Positions 18,670 through 27,114 of a stretch of 64,000 bases of DNA are shown in pieces. The DNA is from Sulfurimonas sp. HSL-3221 (GTDB lineage: Bacteria; Campylobacterota; Campylobacteria; Campylobacterales; Sulfurimonadaceae), in assembly GCF_021044585.1 (NCBI RefSeq), contig NZ_CP087998.1:2232001-2296000 (forward strand). The letters run 5' to 3'. Positions within the stretch are counted from its first letter, which is position 1, and the number at the start of each line of letters is the position of its first letter. Both the position numbers and the translations under genes were made by a program. The notes under the pieces are model-generated. The model was not told where the DNA came from, did no database searches, and worked only from the letters and a program-made list of their open reading frames with translations.

Positions 18670-19521
18670 CTACGGTTTTTTGCAGAGTACAGCATACATC
18701 TCCGGCCTTCTGTCGGCGAAGAGCGCCCAGTAGTCTCGCTGTCTCGCAATCTCGCTCAGGTCGTATTCGGCATAGATGACCCCTTCGCTCTCACGGTCGG
18801 CCTCGGCGATCTTCCTGCCGGTATAGTCCGTCGCGAACGAAGAGCCGTAAAAGGTGAGCGTACAGCTCTCACCGGCTTCCTCCCCGATGCGGTTGGCCGC
18901 GATGACCGGGACGGTATTGGCGGCACTGTGCCCCTGCTGGACCCGCTGCCAGTGATCCTTGGAATCGACGTTGATCTCCGGTTCGCTTCCGATCGCGGTG
19001 GGATAAAAGATCAGCTCGGCACCCATGAGTGCCAGCGAGCGCGCCGTCTCCGGGAACCACTGGTCCCAGCAAATGCCGACGCCGATCTTGCCGAAACGTG
19101 TCTCCCACACTTTGAAGCCGGTATCCCCCGGTTCGAAGTAGAACTTCTCCTCGTACCCCGGGCCGGAGGGGATATGGGTCTTTCGGTAGTTCTCCAGGAC
19201 GGTTCCGTCGCTGTCGATCATCACCAGGGAGTTGAAGTAGCGCTCGCCGTCGCGTTCGAAATAGCTCAGCGGCAGCACGACGCCGAGCTCCTTCGCCAGC
19301 GCCGAAAAGCGGGCAATCATCGGGTGACCTTCCCGCGGTTCGGCCCACGCAAAATACTTTTCGTCCATATCCTTGCAGAAATAGAGCCCTTCGAAAAGTT
19401 CCGGCAGCAGGACAATCTGTGCGCCCCCTGCCGCCGCTTCGCGTACCAGTGCTTCCGCCCGGTTCTTATTGGCCTCTTTATCCTCACCCATGCACATCTG
19501 AACAGCGGCGACTTTCACCAT
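18670..19521 (-). CDS. aguB: N-carbamoylputrescine amidase
   Basis: This 283-residue nitrilase-superfamily enzyme converts N-carbamoylputrescine to putrescine, CO2 and ammonia in the agmatine route. The catalytic Glu-Lys-Cys triad is visible in LLPELFEG, NYRKTHIP and GICWDQWFPE. The segment HSAANTVPVIAANRIG and the overall length fit AguB. No agmatine deiminase gene is seen beside it. It stands alone between two repeat elements. Confidence 0.9.
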   Translation of the reverse strand: MVKVAAVQMCMGEDKEANKNRAEALVREAAAGGAQIVLLPELFEGLYFCKDMDEKYFAWAEPREGHPMIARFSALAKELGVVLPLSYFERDGERYFNSLVMIDSDGTVLENYRKTHIPSGPGYEEKFYFEPGDTGFKVWETRFGKIGVGICWDQWFPETARSLALMGAELIFYPTAIGSEPEINVDSKDHWQRVQQGHSAANTVPVIAANRIGEEAGESCTLTFYGSSFATDYTGRKIAEADRESEGVIYAEYDLSEIARQRDYWALFADRRPEMYAVLCKKP

Positions 19522-19604
19522 GGTTTTCTCCCAATCAAACTAAACCGAATTATACCGCTTTCGCGCACTGCTGTACTGCGAAAGTGATTCATAATACAGG
19601 CACA

Positions 19605-19917
19605 GAGCTTCGGCCCATCGAAGCGCATAGAATGAAATCAAACATTGGCCTTGAGCGCTCCTTGTAAGCCGCCCTGGAGGCAAAAAGCCGGGCAGGGCGA
19701 GCGATTCGCGAAAGGCCGCTTTTTGCGCTACTTTTTCTAAAAAAGTGGCAAAGAAAGGATCTTCTCTATCTTTTCTTTTTACAAAGAAAAGAAACAAAAG
19801 AAAATCGTCGTTGCGCGAATCGCACGCTGCTCCCGGCTTTGTGCCTCCGCAGCGGCTTTCAAGGCACGCTTAACGACAAGTTGCCTATTAATTACATGCG
19901 CTTCGGAGGACCGAGGC
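19605..19917. repeat. Composite alpha/beta element, copy 4 (alpha then beta)
   Basis: The alpha inner stem is CGCCCT/AGGGCG and the beta inner stem is CGCTGC/GCAGCG. Both differ from copy 2 at paired positions while keeping pairing. The A/T-rich hairpins ACTTTTT/AAAAAGT and CTTTTCTTT/AAAGAAAAG lie between the modules. It sits directly upstream of aguB, in a 640-base gap. Confidence 0.85.
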
Positions 19918-20004
19918 TAATTGGGGAAGAAGTGACTTAAACACGTCGAAGCTTTTTTTACGGAAGAAGAAAGCAACGCATAGCACAGGATGACACGCCA
20001 TGAC

Positions 20005-20151
20005 GCCGGGGCAGTTCTGGAGACCCTGTGCGGTGTGCCGAGCTTACAGGCATCAACCAACGAGGAGAACGGTTCCGCCGGTAAATGCCCTGGCACACCG
20101 CATAGGGTTTCCACAATCGCCCCTATGCTTACTGCCGGGAACTGTCCCGGC
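20005..20151. repeat. Long nested inverted repeat downstream of the ComEA-like gene
   Basis: Inner arms at 20024-20039 and 20092-20107 match at 15 of 16 positions (CCCTGTGCGGTGTGCC against its complement). Outer arms at 20005-20016 and 20140-20151 match at 11 of 12. It is unlike the alpha/beta element. A short frame across it is not convincing as a gene. It could be an RNA structure or a trace of a mobile element. Confidence 0.6.
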
Positions 20152-20161
20152 AACGCAAGGG

Positions 20162-20413
20162 TTAGACCTCGAGATCATCCTTGATCTTCAGGAAGGTTTT
20201 TTCGCCCACCCCCTTGACGTTCATGATATCCTCGATGCTGTTAAAGCGGTGCTCTTTGCGGTACTCAATGATCTTCGCCGCCGTCGCCGGGCCGATCCCC
20301 TTGAGACTGGACAACTCCTCCGCCGTCGCCGTGTTGAGGTTGACCCCCGCGAACAGAGGTATGCTGATCACCAGCGCGGCAAGCACCGCTGCGGTTTTCT
20401 TCATGAATCCCAT
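20162..20413 (-). CDS. ComEA-like helix-hairpin-helix protein, exported
   Basis: This 83-residue protein has a signal peptide (MKKTAAVLAALVISIPLFAG) followed directly by two HhH motifs: NLNTATAEELSSLKGIGPAT and the second around NVKGVGEKTFLKI. This is the DNA-binding part of ComEA without the linker of the Bacillus protein, as in short Gram-negative ComEA proteins. A role in binding DNA in the periplasm during transformation is likely but not shown. The ATG at 20411-20413 has GGAG upstream. Confidence 0.88.
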   Translation of the reverse strand: MGFMKKTAAVLAALVISIPLFAGVNLNTATAEELSSLKGIGPATAAKIIEYRKEHRFNSIEDIMNVKGVGEKTFLKIKDDLEV

Positions 20414-20578
20414 TTCAACTCCTTTTTAGTGAAAAGTTCCGGGTACCCTTCTGCAATCCTACTGAAATAGTATTAAATATTTTTTAACTGATTCTATTTC
20501 ACAGTGCAATATTATTATTTTTTACTGTTTTTTATAGATATTCTATATTCCTCATTAATTCGTAACAAGGAGTCACTC

Positions 20579-21040
20579 ATGTACCAGACCATGACCCAGA
20601 TCGGCAAAACCTACGGCGTCGACGCCAAGACCGTCGGCAAGATACTCTATACGCTGAAGATCCGCGATCCCGACCATCCGGAGCAGAGAGGTTTCCCTTT
20701 CGAACAGGCCGTCGTCCACGGCATCGCCAAAGCCTATACAGGACGTACCGGGGAACCCTACTACCGTTACGACATCGAACGGGTCAAAGAGGAGTTCGAA
20801 GCGGAACTGAAACGGCTACCACCCGAGCAGCAGAGCCCTCCATACCAAAAAACCATGACAGGGGATGTAGCAGGGAGAGGGACGATCGAAGCAAAACTGC
20901 AGGAGATGTTAACGGCACTGAATAGCGTCCTGCAGACGGGAGAGATCGACGGACTTCACCGCCTGAAAGGTGATATCACGGATATCTACGGGATATTGGC
21001 TCGGACCCATACTGAAAAGCAGAATTTAGCAGAACCATAG
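20579..21040 (+). CDS. Hypothetical protein with an HTH-like N terminus
   Basis: I chose the ATG at 20579 (153 residues) because AAGGAG stands just before it; the longer frame from 20504 would begin in AT-rich leader. The first 60 residues (TQIGKTYGVDAKTVGKILYT) resemble a helix-turn-helix that reads a target sequence; the C-terminal part is probably helical. No named family is recognised. It is the only plus-strand gene between aguB and wbaP and may be a small regulator. Confidence 0.6.
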   Translation: MYQTMTQIGKTYGVDAKTVGKILYTLKIRDPDHPEQRGFPFEQAVVHGIAKAYTGRTGEPYYRYDIERVKEEFEAELKRLPPEQQSPPYQKTMTGDVAGRGTIEAKLQEMLTALNSVLQTGEIDGLHRLKGDITDIYGILARTHTEKQNLAEP

Positions 21041-21111
21041 ACCGCATGCGGTCGTCCTGATAAGGGGTTTTTATTGCTTCCGCATCGCGCTGTTCCTTTG
21101 CGCGATACGGA
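21040..21111. repeat. Two inverted repeats between convergent genes
   Basis: A perfect 14-base palindrome (GACCGCATGCGGTC, 21040-21053) overlaps the stop of the HTH-like gene. A 12-base stem follows (21079-21090 with 21100-21111, one mismatch; TCCGCATCGCGC and its partner). Together they may end transcription from both sides, though the T tract (GGGGTTTTTATT) falls between them, not after a stem. Confidence 0.45.
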
Positions 21112-21129
21112 CATCGGTTTCATGCCTGC

Positions 21130-22445
21130 CTAGCTTGCACCCTCACGGACAAGTACGGTCTTGATCGTTTTGAAGAAGATGACAAAGTCCATCCACAATC
21201 GCCAGTTCCGTGTATAGTAGACGTCCATTGCCACGCGGGAGTGAAAATCAATGTCGCTGCGGCCGCTGACCTGCCAAAGACCGGAGATTCCAGGCTTGAC
21301 CGCCACGACCAGATCGATATCGGCACCGATCTTCTTTTTTTCGTTAAGCATATAGGGTCGCGGGCCTATGAGCGACATCTCGCTGCGCAGCACATTGATG
21401 ATCTGCGGTAGTTCATCCAGGGAGGTACGGCGCAGAAATGCCCGATCTTCGTAATGCGGGGGTCATTCTCGTATTTGTGGTAGACCTGGTAGTTCTCGAC
21501 CTCTTCAGGGTGCGTCTGCAGATACTCTTCCAAGACCATGTCTCCGTCTTCACGCATGGAACGGAACTTATAGCAGACAAACGTACGGCCGTTCTTGCCC
21601 AACCGCTCCTGTTTAAAGAATACACTCCCTTTCGGCTCCTCCCGCTTGATCAAAAAGGCGATCAACGCAAAAACCGGGACAAGCAGAGGCAGCAGCAGAA
21701 TGCTCATTACAACATCGGAACTGTTCTTCAAAATAATGTTCGAACGTTTCTGCAGCGCGTTTTCCAAAACGATCATATTGGTACGGGCATTGAAGACATT
21801 GACGATCCCCGCACGCGTGTAGTCGAAACTGTTAAGCAGCGGGATAAAAATGATCTTCTTTTTCTGACGCACCAGTTTGGAGAGGCGTGCCTCGATATGG
21901 TCTTTCGCATTGCCGGAGGTATCCATAAAGACGACATCCGAGTGTGCCGGGCTTGTTTTGACGTACCCCAGGTAGCGATTACCGAAGATAATGTCCCCAA
22001 TCTTCGAATTGCCCGAAATGACAGAGGCTTTTTTCGGCCACAGGCCGAAAACGTTCCAGTAGCGTTTCAAAACAAACTTGGTCGAGGGAAGCACGAAGCT
22101 CATGAAGGCAAATGAGAGAAAAATAATCCCGTCTGAATAGTCCGCTACCGATTTGTTCAGCGCCAGCACGGAGAGGACCATAAAAAACGACAGCCCGAGC
22201 CCTTTGAGAATGAGGCGGGTTTCGTCCCAAAAGTCGCGGCGAAAGCGGTAGAGTTTCAACCCGATGAACGTCAAAATCACAAGGATGTAGACGATAAGTT
22301 TATCCGTATAGTGGCTGAGATCCCCGGGGACAGTATTTGGTTCCTCTTCTAACCACCAGACAAGGATATACGCAAGAGCGATACTGACATAGACTCCGAT
22401 GACATCAAAAAGCATCAAGACTAGCCGCGCAGAATCCTCTCTCAT
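21130..22445 (-). pseudogene. WbaP-like undecaprenyl-phosphate sugar-1-phosphate transferase, frameshifted
   Basis: The enzyme would load the first sugar-1-phosphate onto undecaprenyl phosphate at the inner membrane. The reading frame from 22445 has four to five N-terminal membrane segments, a Rossmann-like middle, and the start of the catalytic domain (VFFKQERLGKNGRTFVCYKFRSM), then fails after ITKIGHF. The missing family motif (LRRTSLDELPQIINVLRSEM) and the catalytic end (SLIGPRPY, VKPGISGLWQVSGRS) continue in another frame down to 21130. A single missing base near 21435-21437 explains it. No long homopolymer is present there. It may be a real mutation or a sequence error; if real, the polysaccharide pathway loses its first step. 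Confidence 0.85.
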
Positions 22446-22548
22446 ACAATACCTCTTATTTTTATCTATTTTTTAATATTTAAAAACTAAAAGGGCATTT
22501 ATACAATCAATTCACTTAGTTTTCACCCATAAAAACCGCTGCACACTT

Positions 22549-23910
22549 TTACGTCAGCGATGCCAAAAGAGCAAGTATCTTCTGCTCGTATGTTTTGCAA
22601 AGCTCCGGCGTTGCTGCTTCGTAACGGGTTACCAGCACCGGGGTTGTATTGCTGGCACGTACCAAAGCCCAACCGTCATCAAAAATGACGCGGATACCGT
22701 CGACGGTGATGATGTCTTTAATCTTTGGAAAATCCACTGGAGGGTGTGCCAGCGCTTCTTTTAGTGCTTCGATCGTCTTGAACTTTTCCGCCTCGGTCGT
22801 ATTGATCTTGATCTCTTCAGTTGAATAGACCTTCGGCAGCGCAGCAATTTCTGCATCGAGATCGGCACCGCCATGAACCAGCTCGAGTACCCGCAGCGTC
22901 GCGTAAAGGGCATCGTCGTAACCGAAATAGCGGTCATTAAAGAAAATATGCCCACTCACTTCCGCTGCGAAATCCGCGCCTGTCTCCTTGATCTTGACTT
23001 TGAGATTACTGTGTCCTGTCTTGTACATGATGCCCCGTCCTCCCAGACGTTCCAACTCATCGTACATGACCTGTGAGCACTTCACCTCCCCGATAACCGT
23101 CGGCTTCTCCATCCGCCGGGCAAAAAGGATGGCGAGAATGTCGCCTTTAATGTTGTTCTCCTGCGTCAGAACGGCGATGCGGTCTGCATCGCCGTCATAG
23201 GCGAAACCGAGTTCCGCCCCCTCAGAGAGCTTCTCCTTGATAGCGTCGAGGGTCTCAACGTCGGTCGGGTCGGGGTGATGGTTGGGGAAGTTACCGTCGG
23301 GCTCGCAGAAGAGCCCTTCGTAGTTCAGCTCCAGCCCCCTGAAGATCGCCTCGATGACCGGTCCGGCGGCGCCGTTGCCGCAGTCGATGACAAGTTGCTT
23401 GTCCATCCCCTTCAACGGTGCGAACGCTTTGAGCATATAGTCGACATAAGGGGTAGCAACATCGATCTGCGTGCAGCGGGTGTCGTCTTCGATCACCAGT
23501 TCCGTCGCGGCAACGACCTCATCGCCCAGGCTGTAGATATCATCTCCGAAAAAGGGTTGTTTGTCTACCGTGATTTTGAAGCCGTTGTACTCCGGGGGAT
23601 TGTGCGAGCCGGTGATCATGACGCTTGCAGAAGGCGTTACTCCACCGAAGGCATTAAAGTTGGAGAAGTAGTTGACCGGTGTCGGAACCATCCCCATGTT
23701 GAGCACCTCAAGCCCTGCCTTGTTGAAACCGCTGGTAAGGTACTCGCTCAGTTTGGGCGAGTGAAGCCGCGCATCGTAACCGACCGCAACAATGTTTCCT
23801 ACCTTTTTAATGCGTTGCCCGAGGAAATAACCGATCTTCTTGACCGTCTCCTCATTGAGCTCCTTTTCAAAAATCCCCCGTATGTCGTACTCACGAAAAA
23901 TTGATTTCAT
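22549..23910 (-). CDS. manB: Phosphomannomutase/phosphoglucomutase
   Basis: This enzyme turns mannose-6-phosphate into mannose-1-phosphate (and perhaps the glucose pair) for GDP-mannose synthesis. Four-domain alpha-D-phosphohexomutase motifs: active-site Ser in SVMITGSHNPPEYNG, metal loop YDGDADRIAV, sugar-binding AEVSGHIFF and phosphate-binding RASNTTPVL. The start at 23908-23910 (MKSIFREYDIRG) has AGGGGGA before it; an upstream in-frame ATG would overlap manC. About 453 residues, normal. Its start follows the manC stop by 10 bases. Confidence 0.95.
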   Translation of the reverse strand: MKSIFREYDIRGIFEKELNEETVKKIGYFLGQRIKKVGNIVAVGYDARLHSPKLSEYLTSGFNKAGLEVLNMGMVPTPVNYFSNFNAFGGVTPSASVMITGSHNPPEYNGFKITVDKQPFFGDDIYSLGDEVVAATELVIEDDTRCTQIDVATPYVDYMLKAFAPLKGMDKQLVIDCGNGAAGPVIEAIFRGLELNYEGLFCEPDGNFPNHHPDPTDVETLDAIKEKLSEGAELGFAYDGDADRIAVLTQENNIKGDILAILFARRMEKPTVIGEVKCSQVMYDELERLGGRGIMYKTGHSNLKVKIKETGADFAAEVSGHIFFNDRYFGYDDALYATLRVLELVHGGADLDAEIAALPKVYSTEEIKINTTEAEKFKTIEALKEALAHPPVDFPKIKDIITVDGIRVIFDDGWALVRASNTTPVLVTRYEAATPELCKTYEQKILALLASLT

Positions 23911-23920
23911 ACATTTCCCC

Positions 23921-25300
23921 CTAACACCGTTTAAAATCATCACTGAGACGCACAATGTCGTCCTCGCCCGTGTACTCGCCTACCTGGGCCTCGATCAGAA
24001 CAACAGGGATCTTGCCTTCATTGGCCAGACGATGCACTTCGCCCATTTTGATATAGGTACTCTCGTTCGGACGGACAAGCCGCGTCTCTTCGCCAACAGT
24101 CACTGTCGCCGTCCCGCTGACGACGATCCAGTGCTCGTTGCGGTGGAAGTGCTTCTGCAGACTCAGACGCTTACCCGGTTTGACCTCGATGCGCTTAATC
24201 TTGTAGCCGTCGGAGTCCTCCAGGACCGTATAGGAGCCCCAGGGCCGATAGCCAGTGAGGTGAATGTTGTGCAGTTCGCTCCCCTGCTCCTTGAGTTTCG
24301 CGACGACCTGCTTAACTTTTTGGGAAGACCCCTTTTTCGAGATCAGCAGAGCATCCCCCGTATCGGCAACTATGAGGTCCTCGACGTCTATTGTCGCGAT
24401 GGTACGGCGTGTACCGTAAACGAGGTTGTTTTTCGAATCAAGGGCGATATGGTATTCATTGAGCGTATTGCCGCTTTCGTCCTTGGGCAGCTCGTCATAG
24501 AGTGCATCAAAGCTCCCAAGGTCCGACCAGTCGATGTTTGAAGGAACCACTTTAACCTTATTGGATTTTTCCATTACTGCATAGTCAATACTGTCGTCCG
24601 GAATCGCCATCATCGCATCATACGTGATGCGGATCATCCCGTCATCTTTTGCACTCTCATATGCACTCATACACGCCTCGTAAATCTCCGGGGCGAGCAC
24701 TTTCAGTTCCTCGAGGAAAACCCCCGCCTTGAAGCAGAACATCCCGCTGTTCCAATAGTAATTCCCCGCGTCCACATACTGCTCCGCCGTCGCAGCATCG
24801 GGCTTCTCATGAAAGGCCAGCACCATCTCGCCGTCGGCTTCAATGTAGCCGAAACCCGTTTCGGCGTATTGCGGCGTAATGCCGAAGGTCACCAAGCTCC
24901 CCTCCGCCGCCAATGCTTCCGCACGGGTGATCACCTGTTCATAGGCTACCTGATCCTTAATAAGGTGGTCTGAAGGGGTGACAAAGACAAGCTCGTCATA
25001 ATCCAGTGCCAGGCAGGCCAATGCAATGGCCGGCGCTGTGTTGCGGCCGACAGGCTCCAACAGGTACTCCGCTTTGTAGTGATCCTTTAGTTCCAGCTCT
25101 TCGAGCTGATCCATCGCCAGAAAATATTGCTCGGCATTGGAAACGATAAACTGAGAATGGCACACTTGTGCATTGCGCTCCACCGTTTTTTGGAAGAGAG
25201 ACCTGTCCTCAAAAAGCTTGACAAACTGTTTTGGCATCAAATTTCGGCTCAAGGGCCAGAGCCTGGTGCCTGAACCTCCACAGAGTATGATATTGATCAT
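23921..25300 (-). CDS. manC: Mannose-1-phosphate guanylyltransferase / mannose-6-phosphate isomerase
   Basis: This 459-residue two-domain enzyme supplies mannose-6-phosphate and GDP-mannose. The N-terminal nucleotidyltransferase has GGSGTRLWPLSR and MPKQF, and the FVTPSDHLI motif. The C-terminal cupin isomerase domain has RPWGSY, PGKRLSLQKHFHRNEHW and GTATVTVGEE. Its ATG overlaps the gmm stop by four bases. Confidence 0.97.
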   Translation of the reverse strand: MINIILCGGSGTRLWPLSRNLMPKQFVKLFEDRSLFQKTVERNAQVCHSQFIVSNAEQYFLAMDQLEELELKDHYKAEYLLEPVGRNTAPAIALACLALDYDELVFVTPSDHLIKDQVAYEQVITRAEALAAEGSLVTFGITPQYAETGFGYIEADGEMVLAFHEKPDAATAEQYVDAGNYYWNSGMFCFKAGVFLEELKVLAPEIYEACMSAYESAKDDGMIRITYDAMMAIPDDSIDYAVMEKSNKVKVVPSNIDWSDLGSFDALYDELPKDESGNTLNEYHIALDSKNNLVYGTRRTIATIDVEDLIVADTGDALLISKKGSSQKVKQVVAKLKEQGSELHNIHLTGYRPWGSYTVLEDSDGYKIKRIEVKPGKRLSLQKHFHRNEHWIVVSGTATVTVGEETRLVRPNESTYIKMGEVHRLANEGKIPVVLIEAQVGEYTGEDDIVRLSDDFKRC

Positions 25301-25761
25301 CGGATTCCTTTTTCATTGTTAAAATAGTCTTTTGTATTCTGGTGTACTTCGGGATTCATAAGCAGTTCATCGATCTTAAAAAACCGGTAGCATGAATGCT
25401 GCATTTGCGGCAATTCTGGCAGGGGCTCTTCTAGAATCACTTCGAAACCAAGCACGACATAGTGTGTTGAATGTTCATCTCCAAAAACATTATCATCATA
25501 ATGATGCTCATAGATCCCCCGAAATTTGCACTCCCCGAATGTCAAGGCCTTGCCCAGTTCACTGAATGAGATCCGCTTCAATGCCTCATCCAGACGTTCA
25601 TCCTTATAGATGCGACCTCCTGGAACGAACCAATACCCTTTTGCGGGCCGATTTACTCTCTGACCGAGAAGTATATTGCTGTTTTGTTTCACAATCAAAT
25701 CAATGGAAATGAGCGGCGTGTTTTTGATAACACTGCCAAAAAGATCCTCACTCAGATGCAT
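25297..25761 (-). CDS. gmm: GDP-mannose mannosyl hydrolase (Nudix)
   Basis: This 154-residue enzyme splits GDP-mannose into GDP and mannose and so may tune the GDP-sugar pool. It has the Gmm form of the Nudix region (GGRIYKDERLDEALKRI, SELG), which lacks the standard Nudix Glu spacing, and the N-terminal PLISIDLIV and C-terminal HSCYRFFKIDEL. The AT-rich base composition that dominates the next 8 kb begins about here. Confidence 0.9.
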   Translation of the reverse strand: MHLSEDLFGSVIKNTPLISIDLIVKQNSNILLGQRVNRPAKGYWFVPGGRIYKDERLDEALKRISFSELGKALTFGECKFRGIYEHHYDDNVFGDEHSTHYVVLGFEVILEEPLPELPQMQHSCYRFFKIDELLMNPEVHQNTKDYFNNEKGIR

Positions 25762-25807
25762 ACGTTCAACTTCTTCATCAGCTTCATCTTCATCTCTTAA
25801 TACTTGA

Positions 25808-26563
25808 CTACTGCTTTTTCAACACTTTGAGTTCTATAATTTGTTTGATCAGCATAACAATAAAATTTGTATTGGTAACAAGATACCGCTTCCATAATCT
25901 CTTAGGATCATTAACAAGTCTATAGAACCATTCTAAAGAGTATTCCTGCATCCAACGTGGTGCACGTGGTACAAAACCAGCATACACTTCGAAAGCTCCG
26001 CCAAGTCCAATCATACAGCTTTGCACTCTGTCTTTGTGCTCCGCCATCCATTTTTCCTGCTTTGGACATCCCAAGGCTACGAAAACAAAATCAGGTTTTT
26101 TCTCATTGATCATGGAAACGATCTCATCTTTCTCAGGTAAAGAAAGTACTCTGAAAGGAGGCGAGTATCTATCGATTTTGAGATTCGGGTACTCTTTTCC
26201 AGCCCTTGCTACTATTTTGTCAAGTACTTCATCTGTAGAGCCATATAAAAAGATGGATTTTCTAGACTTTTCACATTCTTTCATTAAGTCCGGCATGATA
26301 TCCATCCCTGCAACCCTGTCCTGCTCAATGCCATAAAGTATTTTCATCGACTTGGCAATCGGCATGCCATCCGGTGTTGTAATTTCCGCATTATTGACGA
26401 TGGCGCAAAATGATTCATCACCATAAGCCTCCATTACCATATGCACATTCACAACACAAACATAGCTTGATGAAGTGTCAACTGAAAGCCTAAGAAAGTT
26501 GGTTATAAATTCCCCATATTGACCTGTGCTTACTTCAGTCTTTCCTATAAGCATTTTTCCCAT
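25808..26563 (-). CDS. WecG/TagA/CpsF family glycosyltransferase
   Basis: This GT26-family enzyme usually adds the second sugar to an undecaprenyl-linked acceptor. Motifs: NVHMVM, TPDGMPIAK, RVAGMDIM, FLYGS, and the signature FVFVALGCPKQEKWM followed by GLGGAFEVYAG and RAPRWMQ. The frame is open to 26701, but the ATG at 26563 (MGKMLIGKTEVS) gives the normal family length of about 251 residues; the 46 residues upstream look non-coding. Base composition is AT-rich compared with the flanks. Confidence 0.87.
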   Translation of the reverse strand: MGKMLIGKTEVSTGQYGEFITNFLRLSVDTSSSYVCVVNVHMVMEAYGDESFCAIVNNAEITTPDGMPIAKSMKILYGIEQDRVAGMDIMPDLMKECEKSRKSIFLYGSTDEVLDKIVARAGKEYPNLKIDRYSPPFRVLSLPEKDEIVSMINEKKPDFVFVALGCPKQEKWMAEHKDRVQSCMIGLGGAFEVYAGFVPRAPRWMQEYSLEWFYRLVNDPKRLWKRYLVTNTNFIVMLIKQIIELKVLKKQ

Positions 26564-27114
26564 CACTCTTAACTTACACCCTAATCTTTGATAATAAAAT
26601 CTATCGATTCTTAGATTTTCAATATATTCCATAGGAAAATCATGTTTTCCAGACAAACAATAACAATATGAATTGATTTTTGGTTGAATTATAGCATTCA
26701 ATATCTTATTGCTCTAAATCTACCAATAAAATATATCCACTGTATGACATCTTCGACTAAACTTGTAACTGTTAAATCAGAACTTAAAATCAAAAGGCAG
26801 TATCTACTGATGAAAACAGAAGTATTTTGATTATCTTGGGGTATACTCCGCTTTGGAAAAATCAATATGTACGAACATGTATACACTGATATTAGGATCC
26901 CGAGGTAAGATGAATATAAATACTTTATTTTATTAGTTTAGTAATGTTTTTGACACCACTGCTAAAAAATGCATAAAAGCACCAAAATGCAGAGAGCAAT
27001 ATTTATTCTAGTAAAATCAAACCATATCATTTTTCAATATTGTCATCACAAACATATACTCTTACAGAACAATCCCCCAAGCATTGAAAAAAAAAGCATA
27101 ATTTTATAGATATC
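26564..27114. other. AT-rich gap without a convincing gene
   Basis: About 550 AT-rich bases lie between the GT26 gene and the beta-helix gene. A minus-strand frame of 62 residues (26698-26886) and the open extension ahead of the GT26 start have no ribosome site or protein-like character that I can support. It may hold a promoter for the downstream genes or decayed sequence. Confidence 0.5.

Noticed and set aside
18411..18779. Several short frames in the repeat gaps (also near 13456, 19540, 43366, 52837)
   Set aside because: They translate the repeat element (for example SLRES and GTLND strings) in various frames; similar frames appear at every copy, so they follow from the repeat and are not genes.
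20005..20167. Integron attC-like site (GTTAGAC at 20161 beside an imperfect palindrome)
   Set aside because: GTTAGAC is the stop region of the ComEA-like gene, the partner box on the other side is poor, the span is long, and no integron integrase is seen.
26698..26886. 62-residue minus-strand frame in the AT-rich gap
   Set aside because: No ribosome site, no recognisable protein pattern; AT-rich gaps give such frames by chance.
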